Positions 1 through 5,328 of a stretch of DNA of 5,328 nucleotides are shown one piece after another (position 1 is the first letter of the stretch; each line of letters starts with the position of its first letter). Source of the stretch: Ignavibacteria bacterium (lineage in GTDB: Bacteria; Bacteroidota; Ignavibacteria; Ignavibacteriales; Melioribacteraceae); the NCBI GenBank assembly GCA_011049495.1, contig DSBF01000560.1, positions 1 to 5,328 of the forward strand, in the 5' to 3' direction. Under the pieces are notes generated by a model. The model was not told the origin of the DNA. It searched no databases and saw nothing but the letters and a program-made list of their open reading frames with translations. The position numbers and the translations under genes were made by a program.

Positions 1-1596
1 AAAGTGCTCTGTATGCTTACTTGCACCCCAAGCAGAAAAATAGCCTCCGTAAGAACCTCCTCCGATTCCAACGCGGTTTCTATCAACTAATCCTTCATTA
101 ACCAAATAATCTATTCCGTCAATAACATCAATAAATTCTCGACCGCCGCCATCAGCAAATCCCATCATTGTAAATTCATAACCTCTACCGGAACCGGCTC
201 TGTAATTCGGCATAAAAACAAAAAAGTCTTTTGCTGCGGCAACTTGTCCCCATCTGTTATAACCGGTATTCCATCCTAAACTGTTAGTTGCTTCCGGTCC
301 GCCGTGAACGTAAACAATCATAGGATATTTTTTACCTTCTTCGTAATTAATAGGGTAAAACAACATTCCTTCTATATTCAGTCCGTCCGAAGCAGTGTAT
401 TCAATTCTCTCTTGTTTTGCTAATTTGATTTCTTTCAACCATTCGTTGTGAAATGTATTTCTTTCAACTTTGTCTTCGTTTATATAATAAGTAAATAATT
501 CTGAGGGATGCTGAGGTGTCTGTCCGTTAAAAGCAATTTTATTTCCGGAGATATTTATTGATTTAAAAACTGCCGTACCAGGTTCAATCAATAATTCACT
601 TTCATCGCTGTTATATTTTTGTTTTCTTAGTGTTGTATATACTCCTTCTTCCGAAACAAATAAAAATGTTTCTTCATCAAGCCAATGAATATCAGTTACA
701 GACCCGATAAAATCTTTAGAATAATTTTTTAATTGATGAAATGAATTCTCGTTCGGAACTTCACACATAAATAAACTTCCTGCAACTGCATCATTTGTAT
801 CGGCTGCGGAAACAAAAGCTAATTTAGTATCGGTAGTGTTCCAAGCAAAGTTTCCAAGTTTACCTGGGTTATCAACCAACTTTGTCATTTCTTTTGATTC
901 AACATCAATAACATAAATTCTTTTGAACATATATGAGTCATCGACCAAATTGTTCGGTGCAATTGCTGCGGCAATTTTATTTCCGTTATTACTCCACTTA
1001 AAATCAAAAACTGCACCTTCTTTGTTTAATTTTTCAGTCTCCCCCGTTTCACGGTTTAGCAAGTATAAATTTCTTTCGGGAATATTCTCTTCAAAAATTT
1101 CTTGATTGAATCCTTTTTTTTCATACCCCGGTTTTTCTTTTTCTTCAACAGTAATGTATGCAACAATATTCTCAGACGGATGCCATTGATAAGTTAGTAT
1201 AGAAGATTCTGAATCAGTTACACGAATTGTATCTTTTCCATCAACTGATAATAAATACAGCTGAGATTTCTTATCATCTTTCATATTAGCAGTAAAAGAA
1301 ACATACTTGCTGTCATTCAACCAACTTACTCTTGAAATAGATACTTTACCGGTCATTAATGGAGAAACAGATTTATCAGAATAATTATATAAATAAAGCT
1401 CGCGGTAAGCTGAACCCGGTTTTTCATCAAATGATCTTGAAGAAATTAATGTGAATGCGGCATAATCTTTATTCGGTGAGACTGATGTTTCTCCCACTGT
1501 TTGTGTTCGAAAAACATCATGTGGTTGAAAGATTTTTTCCTGAGCTGAAATTGAAATAAAAAAGATAATTAAAAAATATAGACCACTTTTAAGCAT
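1..1596 (-). CDS. Secreted S9 family (prolyl oligopeptidase-like) serine peptidase, C-terminus outside window
   Basis: Hydrolyses peptide bonds, probably in periplasmic or extracellular peptides. The reading frame is open from ATG at 1596 to base 1, giving 532 residues; the family usually runs to about 650-700, so the end lies beyond the window. Residues 1-18 form a signal peptide (MLK, then a hydrophobic run, then SISA before Q19). The middle carries repeated blade-like motifs with Trp at about 92, 138, 201, 252 and 305, each followed by a KxAF/VAYI-type strand, as in an S9 beta-propeller. The alpha/beta-hydrolase domain starts near residue 405: HGGP at 431-434 supplies the oxyanion-hole motif, and GGGSYGGY holds the nucleophile Ser515. 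The catalytic Asp and His would lie in the missing part. The start is fixed by a good ribosome binding site. The gene is divergent from its right-hand neighbours and need not share their function. The family is sure; the exact substrate (dipeptidyl versus acylaminoacyl type) is not. Confidence 0.93.
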   Translation of the reverse strand, partial: MLKSGLYFLIIFFISISAQEKIFQPHDVFRTQTVGETSVSPNKDYAAFTLISSRSFDEKPGSAYRELYLYNYSDKSVSPLMTGKVSISRVSWLNDSKYVSFTANMKDDKKSQLYLLSVDGKDTIRVTDSESSILTYQWHPSENIVAYITVEEKEKPGYEKKGFNQEIFEENIPERNLYLLNRETGETEKLNKEGAVFDFKWSNNGNKIAAAIAPNNLVDDSYMFKRIYVIDVESKEMTKLVDNPGKLGNFAWNTTDTKLAFVSAADTNDAVAGSLFMCEVPNENSFHQLKNYSKDFIGSVTDIHWLDEETFLFVSEEGVYTTLRKQKYNSDESELLIEPGTAVFKSINISGNKIAFNGQTPQHPSELFTYYINEDKVERNTFHNEWLKEIKLAKQERIEYTASDGLNIEGMLFYPINYEEGKKYPMIVYVHGGPEATNSLGWNTGYNRWGQVAAAKDFFVFMPNYRAGSGRGYEFTMMGFADGGGREFIDVIDGIDYLVNEGLVDRNRVGIGGGSYGGYFSAWGASKHTEHF

Positions 1597-1602
1597 TATT
1601 TT

Positions 1603-1610
1603 CCCCTTCC
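1603..1610 (-). promoter_or_regulatory. Ribosome binding site of the S9 peptidase gene
   Basis: On the minus strand the sequence GGAAGGGG lies 6 bases (AAAATA) before the ATG at 1596. This purine-rich site at normal spacing supports that start, which also places the signal peptide at the very N-terminus. Confidence 0.7.
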
Positions 1611-1650
1611 TTTGTTAATGGTTCTGTTTTGGATGCCAATATATAAAAAT

Positions 1651-1679
1651 CTTATAAAATGCAGTTTAAAAAACGGAAA
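1651..1679 (-). promoter_or_regulatory. Possible promoter for the S9 peptidase gene
   Basis: Read on the minus strand, TTTCCG (1679-1674) is followed after 17 bases by TATAAG (1656-1651), a near-consensus -10 box with a poor -35 box. It lies about 55 bases upstream of the peptidase ATG. The region is AT-rich, so chance matches are easy; this is a candidate only. Confidence 0.3.
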
Positions 1680-1699
1680 GTTCTCCTGTTACGATTTAA

Positions 1700-1729
1700 T
1701 TGGACAAATTAATGCCATTTTTGTAATAT
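1700..1729 (+). promoter_or_regulatory. Possible promoter for the TM1266-like / TonB receptor operon
   Basis: TTGGAC (1700-1705) and TAATAT (1724-1729) are separated by 18 bases, a reasonable housekeeping-sigma arrangement. A second -10-like TATAGA lies at 1732-1737. TAATATTG also resembles the Bacteroidota -7 element (TAnnTTTG) with one mismatch. Transcription from here would begin near 1737 and give a leader of about 100 bases before ATG 1845, containing the hairpin at 1762-1794. Assigned by eye. Confidence 0.35.
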
Positions 1730-1761
1730 TGTATAGAGAATTTTTTCGCAATTAAATTCTC

Positions 1762-1794
1762 CTCCGTTTTCGAGCAATTTGTGAGAAAAGGGAG
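1762..1794 (+). promoter_or_regulatory. Leader hairpin upstream of the TM1266-like gene
   Basis: CTCC-g-TTTTC (1762-1771) pairs with GAAAA-g-GGAG (1785-1794): nine base pairs interrupted by a single G·G mismatch, closing a 13-base loop. It sits between the candidate promoter and the first gene of the operon. No T-run follows, so it is not a classical terminator. It matches no riboswitch consensus I recognise. It could be a protein-binding or RNA-stability element, or chance. Confidence 0.4.
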
Positions 1795-1824
1795 CAAAAT
1801 ACTGAGTTACTTCCTAAAGTGAAG

Positions 1825-1832
1825 GATTAATC
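1825..1832. other. Short perfect palindrome GATTAATC
   Basis: An 8-base perfect inverted repeat lies 13 bases before the ATG at 1845 and just after GAAGGA (1821-1826). It could be a small operator half or simply chance in AT-rich DNA. It is recorded because the adjacent gene belongs to a family named as a regulator. Confidence 0.15.
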
Positions 1833-1841
1833 TAACACAAA

Positions 1842-1904
1842 GGGATGGAAACAAAACGCTTATACACTTCTATTTCCGAAGCGCTCCATCCCCAAAAGAT
1901 GGAG
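1842..1904 (+). promoter_or_regulatory. Two alternative hairpins around the candidate start codons of the TM1266-like gene
   Basis: Fold A: GGGATGGA (1842-1849, containing ATG 1845) pairs with TCCATCCC (1885-1892), enclosing a second stem CGCTT (1857-1861) with AAGCG (1879-1883). Fold B: CTCCATC (1884-1890) pairs with GATGGAG (1898-1904, containing ATG 1899) across a 7-base loop. Both use the same central segment, so they exclude one another, and each buries a different ATG. The pairings are seen directly; a regulatory role is inferred. The segment also lies within the annotated coding region if ATG 1845 is the real start. Confidence 0.4.
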
Positions 1905-2159
1905 AAAGTTTTGGAAACCAAATTTCACACACTTACAATTACAATTTATAACCGGGATGAGGTTTACGATCAAGTTGGTGAATTACTTCATTCATTTGCC
2001 GATAAAATTTCTTTGCGTGTCGGTTACCCGGTCCCCGATCAAAGCATATCAATCATTTTTATAATAGTTAATGCAACAACAGATGAAATTGGAGCTTTGA
2101 GTGGTAAGCTAGGGCAAATTTCATCAGTAAAAGTAAAAAGCACAACACTGAAGATTTAG
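1845..2159 (+). CDS. TM1266-like small protein (putative iron-only hydrogenase system regulator family)
   Basis: A 104-residue protein without Cys, signal peptide or membrane segment, so cytoplasmic. From residue 27 it matches what I recall of the TM1266 family, a small ferredoxin-like (ACT/NikR C-terminal-like) fold: a first strand FHTLTITIYNR (27-37), a helix ending in ELLHSFADKI, then SLRVGYP (56-62), a strand ISIIFIIVN (68-76), and the signature TTDEIGALSGKLGQ (78-91) before a last strand VKVKSTTLKI. Family members often sit beside [FeFe]-hydrogenase maturation genes and are called regulators, but they lack an obvious DNA-binding domain and their role is unproven. His28 and His49 are possible ligands. 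The start is uncertain: ATG 1845 has only AAAGGG touching it, while ATG 1899 (Met19, MEKVLETKF) would give 86 residues, near the usual family size, but has no clear ribosome site. The TonB receptor gene follows after 9-12 bases, indicating co-transcription. Confidence 0.85.
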   Translation: METKRLYTSISEALHPQKMEKVLETKFHTLTITIYNRDEVYDQVGELLHSFADKISLRVGYPVPDQSISIIFIIVNATTDEIGALSGKLGQISSVKVKSTTLKI

Positions 2160-2162
2160 AAC

Positions 2163-2166
2163 GGAG
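2163..2166 (+). promoter_or_regulatory. Ribosome binding site GGAG of the TonB receptor gene
   Basis: GGAG lies 2 bases before ATG 2169 and 5 bases before the tandem ATG 2172. The spacing favours 2172 as the true initiator, which would remove one Met from the signal peptide without other effect. Confidence 0.65.
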
Positions 2167-2168
2167 TT

Positions 2169-4466
2169 ATGATGAAAAAATTAATTACGCTTTTTTTGGT
2201 TATGATGTTTTCGATGATATCACTTATCGCACAAACCGGAACAATTAAAGGAACGGTGAGCGATAAAGAAACAAACCAACCACTAGTTGGTGCAAATTTA
2301 TTTATAAGTCACACAAGTTATTACGGAACAACTAATAAGTCAGGCGAATTTATAATTGAAGGAATTCCGCAAGGCAGATATAATTTGACTATTTCCTTTG
2401 TCGGTTATCAAACTTTAGTAAAAGAAATAAATGTAGAACAAAATGAGACCATAGTATTAGATGCAAAATTAAGTTCTACTCCAATTCATTTAGGAGAAGT
2501 ATTGGTAACAAGCACAAAAAAAGGAAATATTGTTAGAGAAATCTCTCTGCCGATTGAAGTTGTAACAAAATCTAAATTAGAAGAAATACCTTCAACAACA
2601 ATAAGCGATGCGTTAACAAATGAACCCGGAGTAAATTTATCACGCGATGGAATTTGGGCAACTCACGTTAATATACGTGGTTTGAGTAAACAAAATGTTG
2701 TTACACTAATAGACGGCAACAGAATTGAAACCGCGACAAACATTGCAGCCGGAATGTCTTTAATTGATTTGGACGATGTGGAAAGAATCGAAGTAATTAA
2801 AAGCGGCGTTTCTTCTTTATACGGAACCGGTGCAACGGGAGGAGTTGTAAATATTAAATCTTTTACTCCTGCTTACTCGGATGCATTTAATTTTTCCGGA
2901 TCATTGAACAGCAGTTACAACAGTGTTAACGAAGGCTCAAAAGGAAATATTTCTTTATTTGCCAGTCAATCAAATTGGTTTGCAAAATTCAGCGGAACAA
3001 TGCGAAATGCTGCGAATACTCAAACACCGGAAGGTATTTTAGAAAATAGTCAATTTAAGGATAACAATGTTTCCGCAGCTGTTGGTTATAGACCGTTTGT
3101 TAATCATGAAGTGAAAATTAACTATCAAAGATTCAGTGCAAAGGATGTTGGAATACCCGGCGGCGATCCATTCCCGGTTACGGCTAAAGCAACTTATCCA
3201 ACTGAACTTAGAGAAATGTACAGCGCCGAATATCAAATACAAAATTTGTTTCCTTCTTTAATGACACTCTCAATGAAATATTTTCATCAGTTGATTGAAA
3301 GAAGAGTTGAAATTATTCCAAACCCAAATGCAATAACAAACACAGGAGCGGATCATATTATTGACGGTTTTCAATTTCAAACAGATTGGTATTTAAGCAA
3401 CAACAATAGATTAATTGCCGGTGTGGATTATTGGCAGAGAGAATATGACGGCTCGCGAACTCGGCATATAATTCCGCAAAAAAGATTTATAATTGATTCG
3501 CCGGTGCCTAACTCTACTTATAAAAGTTTAGGAATTTTCGCGCAAGATGAATTTATACTTTTCAATAATCGACTAAATTTAACTTTAGGCGGAAGATATG
3601 ATTTTATAAACGTATCAAACGAAGAAACTAATAATCCGAATTATATTATCGTTGATGGAAACAGAAATGATAATCCCCCGATTATCCCGGAAGCATCTTA
3701 TCCGAAAAATGAAGATGATGATAAATCATGGAGCGCAAATATCGGTTTACTATATAAAACAACAAAGAACATTGATTTCACATTAAATCTTGCAAGAGCT
3801 TTTCGTTCCCCAACATTAGAAGAGCGGTATCAATATATTGATTTAGGAGGAGTCATTTATCTCGGTAATCCGAACTTAGAACCGGAAAAAAGTTACTCGC
3901 TTGATTTGGGAATAAGATATTGGAGTGATATTGCTTCAATTAAAGGTAATGTTTTCTACAATACTTTTACCGATTTAGTTGCCGATCAGTACGATATAAA
4001 TGACAGTTTATACAGAACTCAAAATATCGGCGAAGCAGAATTATACGGATTCGAGTTAAGTGCTGAAGTTAATCCTTATAAAAAAATTGCAATGTATGCT
4101 AACACTTCATATGTAAGAGGAAAAGATATTGGAAACAGCACAGATTTAGCAGAGATTCCACCTTTGAATGGAGTTATAGGAATTAAATCTCCAATAAGCA
4201 ACTTATTTAACATTGATGTGAATTTACGATATTCTGCCGAGCAGAATAAAGTTGCACTTGGAGAAAAAACATCAGCCGGTTATGGAGTTGTAAATTTATA
4301 TGCAAATTCATTCCCGATAAATATCGGTATAATAGACATTCAGCTTTTTGCCGGAATAGAAAATATATTTGATAAAGCATACAGAAATCATCTTTCAACA
4401 TTCCGCGGTTTAGTTGCGCTTGAACCGGGAAGAAATATTTTTGCTAAAATTAACGTTAGTTGGTAA
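2169..4466 (+). CDS. TonB-dependent outer-membrane receptor with N-terminal CarboxypepD_reg-like domain
   Basis: A 22-stranded outer-membrane gate that takes up a scarce ligand (metal chelate, heme, cobalamin or similar) using TonB-ExbBD energy. Residues 1-21 are a signal peptide (MMKK, hydrophobic core, cleavage near IA/Q22). Residues 25-103 are a CarboxypepD_reg-like beta-sandwich (GTIKGTVSDKETNQPLVGAN to LDAKLSS). A TonB-box-like EVLVTSTK lies at 110-117. The plug spans about 124-230 with VNIRG (167-171) and VERIEVIKSGVSSLYGTGA (204-222). The rest is the barrel, with FRSP (545-548), GNPNLEPE (566-573) and a C-terminal Trp, the usual BAM recognition end. At 765 residues it is full length, in the size range of siderophore/heme/vitamin receptors rather than the larger SusC type, and no SusD-like gene follows. 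FRSP and NPNL resemble the FRAP/NPNL boxes of heme receptors, but no His lies between them. The substrate is therefore unassigned; the upstream TM1266-like gene hints at a metal or cofactor. Confidence 0.96.
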   Translation: MMKKLITLFLVMMFSMISLIAQTGTIKGTVSDKETNQPLVGANLFISHTSYYGTTNKSGEFIIEGIPQGRYNLTISFVGYQTLVKEINVEQNETIVLDAKLSSTPIHLGEVLVTSTKKGNIVREISLPIEVVTKSKLEEIPSTTISDALTNEPGVNLSRDGIWATHVNIRGLSKQNVVTLIDGNRIETATNIAAGMSLIDLDDVERIEVIKSGVSSLYGTGATGGVVNIKSFTPAYSDAFNFSGSLNSSYNSVNEGSKGNISLFASQSNWFAKFSGTMRNAANTQTPEGILENSQFKDNNVSAAVGYRPFVNHEVKINYQRFSAKDVGIPGGDPFPVTAKATYPTELREMYSAEYQIQNLFPSLMTLSMKYFHQLIERRVEIIPNPNAITNTGADHIIDGFQFQTDWYLSNNNRLIAGVDYWQREYDGSRTRHIIPQKRFIIDSPVPNSTYKSLGIFAQDEFILFNNRLNLTLGGRYDFINVSNEETNNPNYIIVDGNRNDNPPIIPEASYPKNEDDDKSWSANIGLLYKTTKNIDFTLNLARAFRSPTLEERYQYIDLGGVIYLGNPNLEPEKSYSLDLGIRYWSDIASIKGNVFYNTFTDLVADQYDINDSLYRTQNIGEAELYGFELSAEVNPYKKIAMYANTSYVRGKDIGNSTDLAEIPPLNGVIGIKSPISNLFNIDVNLRYSAEQNKVALGEKTSAGYGVVNLYANSFPINIGIIDIQLFAGIENIFDKAYRNHLSTFRGLVALEPGRNIFAKINVSW

Positions 4467-4477
4467 AAAACGAATGG

Positions 4478-4517
4478 GACACAGATGACACAGAAAAAAC
4501 TGATAATCACTGATAAA
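4478..4517. repeat. Four degenerate 9-10 bp tandem units (CACAGAT / CACTGAT type)
   Basis: GACACAGA occurs at 4478-4485 and 4487-4494, and ACTGATAA at 4499-4506 and 4509-4516. The CAGA/CTGA cores start at 4482, 4491, 4500 and 4510, so the period is 9, 9, then 10 bases. The pattern resembles the widely dispersed intergenic 'cacagatgacacagat...cactgat' repeats I recall from many Bacteroidota and related genomes. It fills most of the gap between the receptor and transporter genes; no rho-independent terminator is visible there. Its function is unknown. Confidence 0.6.
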
Positions 4518-4528
4518 GCAGAAATATT

Positions 4529-5328
4529 ATGACATGGTTTATTATTGCACTTATATCTGCAGTACTTTCTGCAACCGCATCAATTTTTGAAAAGAAAATT
4601 CTTTTTAGACTCGGTGCTTTGGAATTTTCATTTATGGCTGCCGTCTTAACTTTATTATTTTCTTTTCCGTTCTTTTTTGCAATTGATTACGCTTCACTTC
4701 AATTGAACAGTTTAATAGTTCTTTATATAAAATCAATATTGGGTGCGCTTGCGTTCTGGTGTGTTATGCTCGCAATTAAAAATATGGAACTAAGCGGAGC
4801 GCTTCCATTACTCGTATTAACTCCCGGCATTGTTGCATTCTTTGCATTTTTATTTTTAGGTGAGGCTTTATCTAATTTGGAAATCGTTGGAATGATTTTA
4901 CTTCTTGCCGGGACATACATTTTAGAAAGAAGAGGTAAAGATTTTTTAGAACCATTTTTGATTTTTGTTAAATCAAAGAATCATCATTATATAGTTTTTG
5001 CTTTGGCTCTCTTCACAATTACGAGTCTTGCCGATAAATGGCTGTTAAGAGATTTTCAACTTGAGCCGAATGCATTTATTCCTTTTCAGCATCTATTTCT
5101 TGCAATAAATTTTTTAATTATTGTTTTAATCAAAGAAGCAAATCTTTTGAAAAATATAAGAACCCATTCAAAAGAAATTTGGTTGTTTGTAATCGCTATT
5201 TCAATATTTACAGTGGGTTACAGGTGGTCTCAAGTCGAAGCAGTAAAGATTGCACCTGTTGCTTTAGTCCTAACCGTAAAACGATCGTCAGTATTCTTTG
5301 CAACTATAATCGGCGGCAAAATTTTTAA
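4529..5328 (+). CDS. EamA/DMT-superfamily inner-membrane transporter, C-terminus outside window
   Basis: A probable metabolite exporter or permease of the drug/metabolite transporter superfamily in the inner membrane. The frame stays open from ATG 4529 to the window edge, 266 complete codons; the family is typically near 290-300, so only a small part is missing. Hydrophobic segments appear at about 2-19, 32-50, 62-82, 91-110, 115-132, 153-170, 182-200, 217-232 and 238-262, fitting the usual ten-helix double-EamA layout. The first repeat ends with the family hallmark FLFLGEALSNLEIVG (107-121) followed by LLLAGTYILE (124-133). The second repeat includes VEAVKIAPVALVLTVKR (235-251). ATG 4529 is the first start after an in-frame TAA at 4514; no strong ribosome site precedes it. 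It lies 62 bases after the TonB receptor gene on the same strand, so read-through is possible but a shared function is not shown. The substrate cannot be deduced. Confidence 0.88.
   Translation, partial: MTWFIIALISAVLSATASIFEKKILFRLGALEFSFMAAVLTLLFSFPFFFAIDYASLQLNSLIVLYIKSILGALAFWCVMLAIKNMELSGALPLLVLTPGIVAFFAFLFLGEALSNLEIVGMILLLAGTYILERRGKDFLEPFLIFVKSKNHHYIVFALALFTITSLADKWLLRDFQLEPNAFIPFQHLFLAINFLIIVLIKEANLLKNIRTHSKEIWLFVIAISIFTVGYRWSQVEAVKIAPVALVLTVKRSSVFFATIIGGKIF

Noticed and set aside
923..1105. Open frame of 60 codons on the plus strand
   Set aside because: It lies wholly inside the minus-strand S9 peptidase gene, has no ribosome site and no recognisable domain; it is a shadow frame.
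1785..1800. Rho-independent terminator formed by the 1762-1794 hairpin
   Set aside because: The bases after the stem are CAAAATACTG, with no T-run on the plus strand, so it lacks the classical terminator form in the direction of the operon.
1737..1910. Known riboswitch (cobalamin, TPP, SAM, fluoride, Moco) before a TonB receptor operon
   Set aside because: Considered because such receptors are often cobalamin- or thiamine-controlled, but none of the conserved boxes I know for these classes is present; only generic stems are visible.
3039..3242. Minus-strand open frame of 67 codons
   Set aside because: It is antisense to the barrel region of the TonB receptor, whose frame is intact and well conserved in motif content.
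4207..4401. Minus-strand open frame of 64 codons
   Set aside because: It is antisense to the last barrel strands of the receptor, with no supporting start signal or family resemblance.
2169..4466. SusC-type polysaccharide receptor
   Set aside because: At 765 residues it is shorter than usual SusC proteins (about 1000), and no SusD-like lipoprotein follows; an EamA transporter does instead.
4723..4920. Minus-strand open frame of 65 codons
   Set aside because: It is antisense to the EamA transporter, whose plus-strand frame shows clear membrane segments and the family hallmark.

Overview
The window is AT-rich (roughly one third G+C by eye) with A/T-ending codons and short intergenic gaps. It is a bacterial chromosomal segment. 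A signal-peptide-bearing S9 peptidase, a TonB receptor with an N-terminal CarboxypepD_reg-like domain and a C-terminal aromatic residue point to a Gram-negative of the Bacteroidota/Chlorobiota/Ignavibacteriota group. Purine-rich Shine-Dalgarno sites before two of the genes fit an Ignavibacteria-like organism somewhat better than a typical Bacteroidota member. This placement is inference; no RNA gene or phylogenetic marker is present.

Layout: (1) 1-1596, minus strand: a secreted S9 (prolyl-oligopeptidase family) serine peptidase, cut off by the left edge just after its catalytic serine. (2) 1597-1844: a 248-base divergent intergenic region with promoter-like elements on both strands and a strong imperfect hairpin in the probable leader of the rightward genes. 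(3) 1845-2159, plus: a small protein of the TM1266 family, known as the putative iron-only hydrogenase system regulator. (4) 2169-4466, plus: a TonB-dependent outer-membrane receptor starting 9-12 bases after the small gene, almost certainly in the same transcript. (5) 4467-4528: a short gap holding four degenerate 9-10 bp repeat units. (6) 4529-5328, plus: an EamA/DMT-family inner-membrane transporter, cut off by the right edge.

The most notable point is the tight pairing of a TM1266-like protein with a TonB receptor. The TM1266 family is best known beside [FeFe]-hydrogenase maturation genes, so this pairing suggests a metal- or cofactor-linked uptake function for the receptor. The start region of the small gene can also fold in two mutually exclusive ways, each burying a different candidate ATG, preceded by a separate leader hairpin. 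This could be an RNA-level control of the operon, but it rests only on base-pairing read by eye. No mobile element, CRISPR array, tRNA or rRNA was seen.
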